Assembly: GCA_000503195.1 (NCBI GenBank)
Contig: AYSC01000026.1
Span: 1 to 58,219, forward strand
Source: Blastomonas sp. CACIA14H2
GTDB lineage: Bacteria; Pseudomonadota; Alphaproteobacteria; Sphingomonadales; Sphingomonadaceae
DNA: 58,219 nt
Direction of reading: 5' to 3'
The position numbers and the translations under genes are program-made. The notes under the pieces were generated by a model that was not told where the DNA came from, did no database searches, and was given only the letters and a program-made list of their open reading frames with translations. This document shows positions 16,304 to 23,891 of the stretch, piece by piece. Position 1 is the stretch's first letter; every line of letters begins with the position of its first letter.

Positions 16304-18448
16304 ATGCCCAAGTCAAATCCCAAGCTCGCGCTGAGCGTCTCGCGCGACATTCCGTTCGACAAGCTGGTGCTGTCGCAGTCCAACGTCCGCCGGATCAAGG
16401 CGGGCGTCGGCATCGAGGACCTTGCCGAGGATATCGCCCGGCGCACGCTGTTGCAGTCGCTCACTGTCCGCGCCGTCGTCGATGCCGATGGCAACGAGAC
16501 CGGCATGTTCGAGGTGCCGTCGGGCGGCCGCCGTTACCGGGCGCTCGAACTGCTGGTGAAGCGCAAGCAACTCCCGCGTAATGCGCCGGTGCCCTGCATC
16601 GTGCGCACCGCTGGCGATGCCGAGGAAGACAGTCTGGCCGAGAACATCCAGCGGGCACCGCTGCATCCGCTCGACCAGTTCCGCGCATTTCTGGCGCTGC
16701 GCGAGAAGGGCCAGTCCGAAGAGGAGATCGCCGCGCACCAGTTCGTCTCGGTCGCGGTGGTCAAGCAGCGCCTGAAGCTCGCCAGCGTCAGCCCCAAGAT
16801 CCTCGACGCCTATGCCGAGGATGCGATCACCCTCGACCAGTTGATGGCGTTCACCGTCAACGGTGATCATGAGCGGCAGGAGCAGGTGTTCGAACGGCTC
16901 ACCGGTTCCTACGACAATCAGCCATACGCGATCCGCCGGATGCTGACTGAAGGCGCTGTTCGTGCCTCCGACAAGCGCGCCCGGTTCATCGACATCGACG
17001 CCTATGTCGAGGCGGGCGGCGGCGTCATGCGCGACCTGTTCCAGGGCGATGATGGCGGCTGGCTGCAGGACGTGGGTCTGGTCGACCTGATGGTCTCCGA
17101 GCGCCTGCGCGAAGAGGCGATGAAGGTGCAGGCCGAAGGCTGGCGCTGGATCGATGCTGCACCCGACTTCCCCTATGGCCATACCTATGGCCTGAGGCAA
17201 TTGCGCGGCACGCCGGTCGCGATCACCGCCGAGGAACAGGCCACGCGTGATGCGCTTCAGGCCGAGTTCGATGCGCTGGTTGCCGAATATGAGGATGCGC
17301 CCGAACTGCCAGATGAGGTGGACGAGCGGCTCGGTGAGCTCGAAACTGCGATCGAAGCGCTCGACCAGCGGCCGCTCGCCTATGATGCCGATGAAGTGAC
17401 GCGGGCCGGTGCGTTCGTCAGCATTGCGCCTGATGGCAGCCTGCGGATCGAGCGCGGGTTCATTCGCCCCGAGGACGAGCTGCCGGTTGAGTCGGACAGC
17501 GATGCTTCGGCGGTCGGCGATGCTGGCGATGGCGACGATGCGAGCATCGGCGATCAGCATGGCAACACGGACGGAAGTTTCGAACCTGCCCCTGAGCACG
17601 AGGAGGACGAAGGCCTGCGTCCGATCCCCGACCGGCTGGTGTCCGAACTGACCGCGCATCGCACGCTCGCGTTGCGCGATGCGGTGGCCCGGTCGCCCGA
17701 GGTCGCGTTCCACGCCTGTCTGCATGCGCTCGTGCTGCGGCTGTTCTACCGCTACGCGCTCGACAGCTGCCTCGAACTCGAGGCCAAGCATGTCGGGTTC
17801 GGCCAGCAGGCACCCGGCCTTGGCGACACGGCATCGGCACAGGCGATAAATGCGCGGCATCAGGCGCTTGCCGACCTGCTGCCCGCGCAGCCCGAAGCAC
17901 TGTGGGACGCGCTTGGCGATATGGACGGCGAGCAGCAGAAGGCGCTGTTCGCCCACTGCGTCGCCTGCACGGTCAATGCCACGTTCGAGGCTTACAACCG
18001 AAGGCCGCGCGCGCTGGCCCATGCCGACATGCTCGCCAGGGCGGTCGATCTCGACATGGCGGCCGCAGGCTGGACCCCGACGGCAGACACGTTCCTCGGC
18101 CGCGTCACCAAAGCGCGCATCGTCCAGGCAGTGGCCGAAGCGAAGGGCGAACGGATCGCCGAGAGCATCGCGCCCCTCAAGAAGGGCGACATGGCGGCCC
18201 GCGCAGCGGTCTTGCTCGAAGGCAGCGGCTGGCTGCCCGAACCGCTCCGTACGCCCGATCGCGCGTTGCCGGAGCCGGTCGAGAGCGAGGCCGAGTCGCC
18301 GGTCGAAGAGGTGATCGGTAGCACCGTGCTCGACGGCGAAGTGTCGTCGGCGGAAGATGACGGCACACGGCCCGTGGCGGACGACGCGCCGGTCAGCGAC
18401 AATAACATCGTCGAGGGCGACACCCCCTTCGCCGTCGCCGCCGAGTAG
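16304..18448 (+). CDS. ParB/RepB/Spo0J-family protein, large
   Basis: This 714-residue protein begins with a ParB N-terminal domain: IPFDKLVLSQSNVRR, VPSGGRRYRALELLV (the CTP/phosphate-binding box) and LAENIQRAPLHPLDQF. A KorB/ParB HTH follows (GQSEEEIAAHQFVSVAVVKQRLKLA). The last 500 residues are acidic and helical, with linkers rich in Asp and Glu. Such long ParB proteins are common on sphingomonad and rhizobial conjugative elements and probably act in maintenance or gene control; no ParA is adjacent. The ATG at 16304 follows GGAG in the class 1 leader. A strong terminator follows. Confidence 0.9.
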   Translation: MPKSNPKLALSVSRDIPFDKLVLSQSNVRRIKAGVGIEDLAEDIARRTLLQSLTVRAVVDADGNETGMFEVPSGGRRYRALELLVKRKQLPRNAPVPCIVRTAGDAEEDSLAENIQRAPLHPLDQFRAFLALREKGQSEEEIAAHQFVSVAVVKQRLKLASVSPKILDAYAEDAITLDQLMAFTVNGDHERQEQVFERLTGSYDNQPYAIRRMLTEGAVRASDKRARFIDIDAYVEAGGGVMRDLFQGDDGGWLQDVGLVDLMVSERLREEAMKVQAEGWRWIDAAPDFPYGHTYGLRQLRGTPVAITAEEQATRDALQAEFDALVAEYEDAPELPDEVDERLGELETAIEALDQRPLAYDADEVTRAGAFVSIAPDGSLRIERGFIRPEDELPVESDSDASAVGDAGDGDDASIGDQHGNTDGSFEPAPEHEEDEGLRPIPDRLVSELTAHRTLALRDAVARSPEVAFHACLHALVLRLFYRYALDSCLELEAKHVGFGQQAPGLGDTASAQAINARHQALADLLPAQPEALWDALGDMDGEQQKALFAHCVACTVNATFEAYNRRPRALAHADMLARAVDLDMAAAGWTPTADTFLGRVTKARIVQAVAEAKGERIAESIAPLKKGDMAARAAVLLEGSGWLPEPLRTPDRALPEPVESEAESPVEEVIGSTVLDGEVSSAEDDGTRPVADDAPVSDNNIVEGDTPFAVAAE

Positions 18449-18477
18449 GTCGCGCTCCCCAGACCCGCTCGCAACTG

Positions 18478-18512
18478 AGGGTCCGCCGTTCCCCCGCGGC
18501 GGACCCTCTTCT
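18478..18512 (+). terminator. Rho-independent terminator after parB
   Basis: AGGGTCCGCCG (18478-18488) pairs perfectly with CGGCGGACCCT (18497-18507) around a C-rich loop. CTTCTTGTCT follows as a broken T-run. It separates parB from the Toprim gene, whose AGGAGG ribosome site begins a few bases later. Confidence 0.8.
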
Positions 18513-18529
18513 TGTCTCAGGAGGATCAG

Positions 18530-19561
18530 ATGCCCGATGCATCCAACCTTGCACGGCAGCTTGCTCGCAATGCCGAGAGCGTCTGCCGCCATTATCTTCC
18601 CCAAGGCCGCCGACAGGGCCGCTACTGGCTCATTGGCGATGTCGAAGGCACGCCTGGGCGCAGCCTGTTCGTGCGCCTGACCGGGCCCGATGCCGGCAAG
18701 GGTGCCGCTGGCAAATGGACCGATGCAGCCACCGGCGAGCACGGCGACTTGCTCGATCTCATCGCCGCCAATCAGCGACACACATCGCTTGCCGACACAC
18801 TGGAAGAGGCACGGCACTTTCTGTCGCTGCCGCCGCCGGAGCCCAAATCGTTCGAACCGCTGCCGCCCGTTCCGACCGGCTCGCCCGAGGCCGCACGACG
18901 CCTTTGGGCTATCTCGCAGCCGCTCCATGGCACGCTCGCCGAAGCCTACCTGCGCCATCGTAGCATTACCGATCTGCGCGGATGCGGCGGTCTGCGCTTT
19001 CATCCCAACTGCTGGTATCGCCCCGATGCCGACGATCCGCCTCGCACGACGAAAGCTTTCCCCGCACTGATAGCCGCAGTGCGTGGCAATCACGGCGACC
19101 TGACCGGCATCCATCGCACTTGGCTTGATCCCACTGGAAACGGAAAGGCGGCAATCGCCACACCGCGTCGCGCCATGGGCGATTTGCTTGGGAGCGGTGT
19201 CCGTTTTGGTCGGCCTGGCCCGGTAATGATCGCCGGTGAAGGCATCGAGACCATGCTGTCGCTGCGCCAAATCCTGGCCAATATGCCGATGATCGCTGCA
19301 CTGTCCGCTGCCCATCTGGCTGCCCTTCAATTCCCTGCGAACCTTCGCCGGCTCTACATCGCCCGCGATGATGACCCAGCGGGACGAAACGCCGCAGCAA
19401 CTCTAGCGGATCGCGCGCAGGAGACCGGTATCGAAACGCTCATGCTCGACGCCAAGCTCGGCGATTTCAACGACGACCTGCGTCAAATCGGCCGGGAAGC
19501 AATGCAAGCCAAGGCCCGTGTCCAGCTTGCGCCCCAGGATGCAGAGCAGTTCATCGGCTGA
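18530..19561 (+). CDS. Toprim-domain primase-like protein (DUF7146/CHC2-less)
   Basis: The 343-residue protein has an N-terminal helical region with a CRHYLPQGRRQGRYWLIGDV segment and LFVRLTGPDAGKGAAGKWTD. A C-terminal Toprim domain follows: PVMIAGEGIETMLSL (the catalytic Glu strand) and RRLYIARDDDPAGRNAAATL (the DxD motif). Proteins like this are widespread on conjugative elements and resemble primases without the zinc-finger domain. They may prime replication after transfer, but that role is inferred. An ideal AGGAGG site lies 6 bases before the ATG at 18530. Confidence 0.87.
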   Translation: MPDASNLARQLARNAESVCRHYLPQGRRQGRYWLIGDVEGTPGRSLFVRLTGPDAGKGAAGKWTDAATGEHGDLLDLIAANQRHTSLADTLEEARHFLSLPPPEPKSFEPLPPVPTGSPEAARRLWAISQPLHGTLAEAYLRHRSITDLRGCGGLRFHPNCWYRPDADDPPRTTKAFPALIAAVRGNHGDLTGIHRTWLDPTGNGKAAIATPRRAMGDLLGSGVRFGRPGPVMIAGEGIETMLSLRQILANMPMIAALSAAHLAALQFPANLRRLYIARDDDPAGRNAAATLADRAQETGIETLMLDAKLGDFNDDLRQIGREAMQAKARVQLAPQDAEQFIG

Positions 19562-19685
19562 CGACCGGAATGGTGGTGGTTACGCCGCTTTTAGTAGCGG
19601 CCTTTTCCATCGCCCATAAAGCCGCACCGCGGCCTTCCAGAGGGGCGAGAGGACCGGAGCCGGACCGGGCCGGCAATGGCTGTGC

Positions 19686-19767
19686 GCGACTTTCTTCCCC
19701 GCGCCGTGCCGGCGCTCCTCGCGAAACAAGAAAGCCGCGCTCCGCCATCCTCCGCTGCGCTGCGGCC
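19686..19767 (+). promoter_or_regulatory. Shared structured leader, class 2 (copy A)
   Basis: This 82-base segment lies 86 bases before the DUF2493 gene and matches 33470-33551, which lies 90 bases before a DUF736 gene. GCGACTTTCTTCCCC is identical in both. TTTCTT (19691-19696) can pair with AAGAAA (19728-19733), enclosing a hairpin GCGCCG-TGC-CGGCGC. In the other copy that hairpin is TGACC-TCC-GGTCA: different bases, same pairing. The rest of 19562-19852 has no gene. Confidence 0.6.
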
Positions 19768-19852
19768 TGACAGGTGCTGACCCGCTCCGCCCCCGCTCTT
19801 TGCTCGCCCATGAAGGCCGCGAGAGGCGCGGTCCAGCGACGGAGCAGCCGCC

Positions 19853-20779
19853 ATGACCGAATTTGACGAACCCCAGGACCAATCCCCGACCGGGCACATC
19901 CTCGATGAACTGCAACTCTATGGCTTCCGACCATTCCATGACGAACCCGATCCGCGACCATTACCCGAAGGCGACCGTGTCGCAGGTGCCGTCGCTGACA
20001 TCTTCGACGCATTGATCGGCACGCTTGCCGACACGCGGCTCGAACCCGATCTCGACGATCTGCTCTGGTCGACGGTCAATCTGTTCCACCGCGCTGCGGA
20101 GCGCGTCGAACGCGAACTCGACGACAACGAGCAGGCGCAGCGCCGGTCACAGCGCGAGCAGGACGGCTCCGAGGTCGCCTCGGTCGAACTGGAGCGATTG
20201 CTGGCACAGGGGCAGACGTTGATCGAACGCCGCAACGCCCATGAGCTGATGCGCGATGCCGCCTGCGATCTTTATCGCACCCATACCGGATCGGCTTGGC
20301 ATCCCCGCTATGGCAGCCTTGTGAACCGCCGGACGCTTACCGCAGCGATGGTCGACAGTCGCGACTTCATCACCGCCCGCCGCCGAGTGGAAACCACGGT
20401 CATGCTGCCCGCAGGGCCGAAGGTCGCATTCACTGGCGGCAAGGACTGTAACGATACTGATGCCATCTGGGCGGCACTGGACCGGGTGCGCGCCAAACAC
20501 CCGAACATGGTCCTGCTCCACGGCGGCGCGCCATCAGGCGCCGAGCGGATTGCTGCATGCTGGGCGGACAATCGCAAAGTCACGCAGGTGGCATTCAAGC
20601 CCGATTGGACCAAGCATGCCAAGGCGGCGCCGTTCAAGCGCAACGATGCGATGCTCGATGTGCTGCCGATCGGGGTCGTGGTGTTCCCCGGCACCGGCAT
20701 TCAGGATAACCTTGCTGACAAAGCCCGCAAGCTCGGCATCCCCGTGTTCGATTTCCGCAAGGGCCAGCCCCCAATCTGA
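19853..20779 (+). CDS. DUF2493 (SLOG-like) domain protein
   Basis: This 308-residue protein has an N-terminal helical half and a C-terminal DUF2493/YspA-type SLOG domain. The domain includes KVAFTGGKDCND, a strand-loop nucleotide site, then MVLLHGGAPSGAERIAACWA and PDWTKHAKAAPFKRNDAMLD. SLOG domains bind nucleotides or nucleotide-derived ligands and are common in mobile-element and conflict genes. The partner ligand is unknown here. The first 60 residues (DELQLYGFRPFHDEPDPRP) are typical of element-borne members. It is preceded by the class 2 leader. Confidence 0.85.
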   Translation: MTEFDEPQDQSPTGHILDELQLYGFRPFHDEPDPRPLPEGDRVAGAVADIFDALIGTLADTRLEPDLDDLLWSTVNLFHRAAERVERELDDNEQAQRRSQREQDGSEVASVELERLLAQGQTLIERRNAHELMRDAACDLYRTHTGSAWHPRYGSLVNRRTLTAAMVDSRDFITARRRVETTVMLPAGPKVAFTGGKDCNDTDAIWAALDRVRAKHPNMVLLHGGAPSGAERIAACWADNRKVTQVAFKPDWTKHAKAAPFKRNDAMLDVLPIGVVVFPGTGIQDNLADKARKLGIPVFDFRKGQPPI

Positions 20780-21040
20780 CCAGTGGGCATTCCCTGACCG
20801 CTGGCAGGAGCTCTGCCCTGACTGTTATCAGCGCCTTGGCCCGACAGCTAACTTCCACAGTGTAGGAAGCGACACTGCATACCGTTCCGAACCGGGAACG
20901 CCCCGCTCTCTCTGGCTTACCTCTGACCTACGCGCTGCCTTGTGACGATCAACCCGCAAGGGGTCCGCTAAGCACAGCTTGCGGCCTTCGGCTTTGCCTC
21001 CGGTGATCGCGGCCGCGCGTCGGTCGCCTGTGCGCCTGTC

Positions 21041-21061
21041 GAGCGGGGACGGTCCCCGCTC
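21041..21061 (+). promoter_or_regulatory. Stem-loop in the leader of the 52-residue gene
   Basis: GAGCGGGGAC and GTCCCCGCTC form a perfect 10-base inverted repeat around a single base. It ends 20 bases before the ATG at 21082 and just before the AGGAG ribosome site. No T-run follows, so a translational or protein-binding role is more likely than termination. Confidence 0.5.
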
Positions 21062-21081
21062 CGGAAACAGGAGCAAAGATC

Positions 21082-21240
21082 ATGTCGCTTCCCACCGCCC
21101 AGAAATTCGCCTGGAACCTCGCCAAAACGCTGATGACCTGCGTGGTCCTCATCAAAACCAGCGACGGCTATTCCGTCATGACTGATGCCGACTACGATGG
21201 CGATCCGACGCAGATTATTCGAGTTTACGATCCATTCTGA
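21082..21240 (+). CDS. Small hypothetical protein (52 residues)
   Basis: A 52-codon frame opens at an ATG preceded by AGGAGC at good spacing. Its product begins MSLPTAQKFAWNLAKTL, continues MTCVVLIKTSDGYSVMTDAD and ends IIRVYDPF. It has a plausible amphipathic start, a short strand-rich middle and an acidic turn. I do not recognise a family. It lies between the DUF2493 gene and the defence cargo, so it is probably the last backbone gene before the cargo. The strong stem-loop in front of it suggests regulated expression. Confidence 0.55.
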   Translation: MSLPTAQKFAWNLAKTLMTCVVLIKTSDGYSVMTDADYDGDPTQIIRVYDPF

Positions 21241-21551
21241 CCGGCTTTGGCCGTTCCGCTACGCTCAAGTTTTTGCGAGCAACCGGCATGAAGTGCAAAA
21301 GCGGACGTGCCTCTTTGCGCCCTCATTTCCGTCGTTCGTCTCCCCTGCGGGCGATCTCGAAAGCCGACCCCCGTTCACGTCGCTTCAGCGGTTGCTAAGA
21401 CGGCTTACGCGCAACCGCGTGGCGCATCAGTTCCACGCCGGTGGATCGAGCCGGCCCAAGTTCAGCCGAAATGAATTATTCCACAGGCTATTAACTTGAC
21501 AATCAAAGGTGCTAGCCATTCTTTCGAAGCGGAAGGGGGCTTGCAAGCGAG
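21241..21551. other. Left border of the defence cargo; no gene
   Basis: This 311-base stretch holds no convincing gene. A TTGACA box at 21497-21502 is a candidate -35 element for the operon that follows at 21552, although the -10 is weak. The change from backbone to cargo falls somewhere here. Confidence 0.45.
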
Positions 21552-23891
21552 ATGGCGTTCAAGATAACAGCGCGCACGTTGCTGGAACTAGGGGCCGAGC
21601 TGATAGGCTCGGATGCTGTGGCTCTCTACGAGCTCGCGAAAAACTCCGTGGACGCTAGATCTCCCGTCGTCCGCATACGAGTGCAGTCCGTTTTACCGTA
21701 TTCGCGGTTCAGACATGCCATCGACCTCGTGGACCAAGGCGAGATGCCATTGGCTGAGATTCGCCAGAACATCGAGCAGTGGATTTTGCCAGATGCGCCC
21801 GCAGGTGCGGCGCGGCCTCTGTTGGCCGCCTTGACTGGTGCAATGGACGCCAGCGATTTCCGCCGTCTGCTCGTCGAGGGCTACCGGGACATAAATTTCG
21901 TGGAGGTCTCCGATGATGGCGAAGGGATGTCTCTTCACGATCTTGAAGAAATATTCCTTACGATCGGGACTCGCTCTCGGCGGAAGGAGAAGAGCGCTTG
22001 GAGTGATCAAGATGATGATCCCTCCCGCACGCTCCTTGGGGATAAGGGTGTAGGGCGCCTATCCGTGATGCGGCTCGGCGAACACCTGTCGGTACGGACC
22101 ACGAAGGCAGGCGAGAGCCGGTGGAACGATCTCGCGATTGACTGGACCAGGTTCAGTCATGACTCCGACGCGCTCCTAGAGGAGATAGCAGTCGTTCCGG
22201 AGCAAGGGCCCCGTAAGGAAAATCCCGACATACATGGAACCACGATTAGGGTCTCGTGGCTGAAAGGCGACTGGACGCGCGCCAAGTTCGGCGAGATGCT
22301 GAACGCGGAGTTCTCGCGGATGGTCGATCCGTTCGATCGGCGTCGCGGGAATCGGCTGTTCCGCATCACCTACAACGATCAGCAGGTGACCCTTCCGCAG
22401 ATTCCGCAACGGCTGTTTGATCTCGCCCACGCGAAGGTCTCCGCGCGGTTCGAGTATCTCGACAACCGCCAGGCGCAGCTCGTTTTGGATATGGAATACC
22501 GCCTCAATACCCACAAGAAGCTAGTGGTCACGTTGCCGGAGGTTCGGCTCGTCTCCGTGACTCAGTCCCGATCAACGCGGGTGCTTCGGCGGCTAGGGCC
22601 GTTTAAGGTTGAGTTCCTCTGGTTCAATCGGCTTTTTCTAACCGCAGTCGAGGGGCTGGGTACTAAGTCCGACGTGCAGGCAATGGTGCGCCAGTGGGCT
22701 GGCGGCCTCATGGTCTTCCGCGACGGCTTCCGCATCAACCCGTACGGTGGCGGCGACGACGACTGGCTCCAACTCGACAAGCGCGCATTCGGCCGACGTG
22801 GTTACAAACTGAATCGTCAGCAGGTGATCGGCCGCGTGAACTTCACCTGGCGGAACCGGCGTCTTGTTGAGCAGACGAACCGCGAAGGTCTCGTCGACAA
22901 CGAGTATAAAGAGGCACTTGTCAGTATCCTCCAGAAGGTACTCGAGGACTTCAAGACTTTCAGCCAGAACATAGAGGACGAACTCAAGCAGGAGGATCTA
23001 ACCTCGGTTGATGTCCTCAAAGCTCGCGTCTCCAAGTCGAAGACTGAAATCCAGCGCCGTATTCGTGAGATCGCGGTGGACGCGCCGGAACAGGCCGGGC
23101 CTCTCAAGGAGGTCGAGCGATTGGTGACGGCGCTAGCCTCGCAGATCGACGACGTCGACACCATTATCGACGACTACAAGGACGAGCGTCGAAAGTTCGT
23201 CCACCTTGCCGGCCTAGGACTGATGGTGGAGCTGATCTTGCATGAGCTCGGGCGCAGCAGCAGCAGTACTCTCAATACTCTTGAGGGCGTCGACAAATCT
23301 CAGCTAGCCGGCAAGCTACCGGCGGTCTTTGAAACGCTCGAGAGCCAATTGAGGACGCTTCAAAAGCGGATCGAAACGCTGGATCCGCTAAGCACGTCCC
23401 GTAGGCAGACCAAGGAAACCTTCACCGTAGAGGATCTAGTGCAGCAGGTCGTTGACGCCCGAGACGCGCAGGCAAAACGACACAATGTAGCGGTCACGAT
23501 ATCAAGCGCCTCCAAACAGCCCTGGCGGATAAAAGCAGTCCGCGGAATGCTGATACAGATCTTGGAAAATTTGCTCTCGAACTCGTTCTACTGGCTGAAG
23601 CAACAGGCGGTGGTCGAACCTGACCTGAGGCCGCGCATTCACATCGAGATCGACCAGGCGGCCAACTCGATACAGATATCCGACAATGGCCCAGGTATTG
23701 AAGTCGCCGAGGCGGAGGAGATCTTCAAGCCCTTCGTGACGGCCAAGCCGCCGGGCGAAGGCAATGGGTTGGGTCTCTACATCGCTCGCGAGCTGGCCGA
23801 GTATCACGACTGGACGCTGCAGCTCGTCGGTCCGGCCGGTGAGAAGGTGTGGCGACGATTCTCGCTTGGCCTGATCGGGAAGGGGAAATGA
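21552..23891 (+). CDS. Dual-GHKL ATPase: Hsp90-like N-terminus plus histidine kinase
   Basis: This 779-residue protein has two GHKL ATPase modules. The N-terminal one is of Hsp90/MORC (HATPase_c_3) type. Its N-box is ALYELAKNSVDA (Glu27, Asn31), its G1 box is DDGEGM (Asp122), and LGDKGVGRLSVMRLG supplies the lid glycines. A long middle region with coiled-coil stretches follows. The C-terminal module looks like a histidine kinase: ELILHELGRSSSSTL (candidate phospho-His564), ILENLLSNSFYWL (N-box), ISDNGPGIEV (Asp711) and GEGNGLGLYIARELAEYHDW (G2). No membrane segment is seen, so it is cytosolic. The next gene overlaps by ATGA and has receiver features, so they form a likely phosphorelay pair. 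Its place beside ssp genes suggests defence signalling. The role is inferred. Confidence 0.85.
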   Translation: MAFKITARTLLELGAELIGSDAVALYELAKNSVDARSPVVRIRVQSVLPYSRFRHAIDLVDQGEMPLAEIRQNIEQWILPDAPAGAARPLLAALTGAMDASDFRRLLVEGYRDINFVEVSDDGEGMSLHDLEEIFLTIGTRSRRKEKSAWSDQDDDPSRTLLGDKGVGRLSVMRLGEHLSVRTTKAGESRWNDLAIDWTRFSHDSDALLEEIAVVPEQGPRKENPDIHGTTIRVSWLKGDWTRAKFGEMLNAEFSRMVDPFDRRRGNRLFRITYNDQQVTLPQIPQRLFDLAHAKVSARFEYLDNRQAQLVLDMEYRLNTHKKLVVTLPEVRLVSVTQSRSTRVLRRLGPFKVEFLWFNRLFLTAVEGLGTKSDVQAMVRQWAGGLMVFRDGFRINPYGGGDDDWLQLDKRAFGRRGYKLNRQQVIGRVNFTWRNRRLVEQTNREGLVDNEYKEALVSILQKVLEDFKTFSQNIEDELKQEDLTSVDVLKARVSKSKTEIQRRIREIAVDAPEQAGPLKEVERLVTALASQIDDVDTIIDDYKDERRKFVHLAGLGLMVELILHELGRSSSSTLNTLEGVDKSQLAGKLPAVFETLESQLRTLQKRIETLDPLSTSRRQTKETFTVEDLVQQVVDARDAQAKRHNVAVTISSASKQPWRIKAVRGMLIQILENLLSNSFYWLKQQAVVEPDLRPRIHIEIDQAANSIQISDNGPGIEVAEAEEIFKPFVTAKPPGEGNGLGLYIARELAEYHDWTLQLVGPAGEKVWRRFSLGLIGKGK

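Noticed and set aside
16313-19330. Minus-strand open frame of 1005 codons
   Set aside because: It runs antisense through parB and the Toprim gene. GC-rich codon use leaves the opposite strand open. The plus-strand genes have clear domains and ribosome sites.
21552-23891. MutL or Hsp90 chaperone
   Set aside because: The C-terminal histidine-kinase core and the coupled receiver-like gene do not fit either family.
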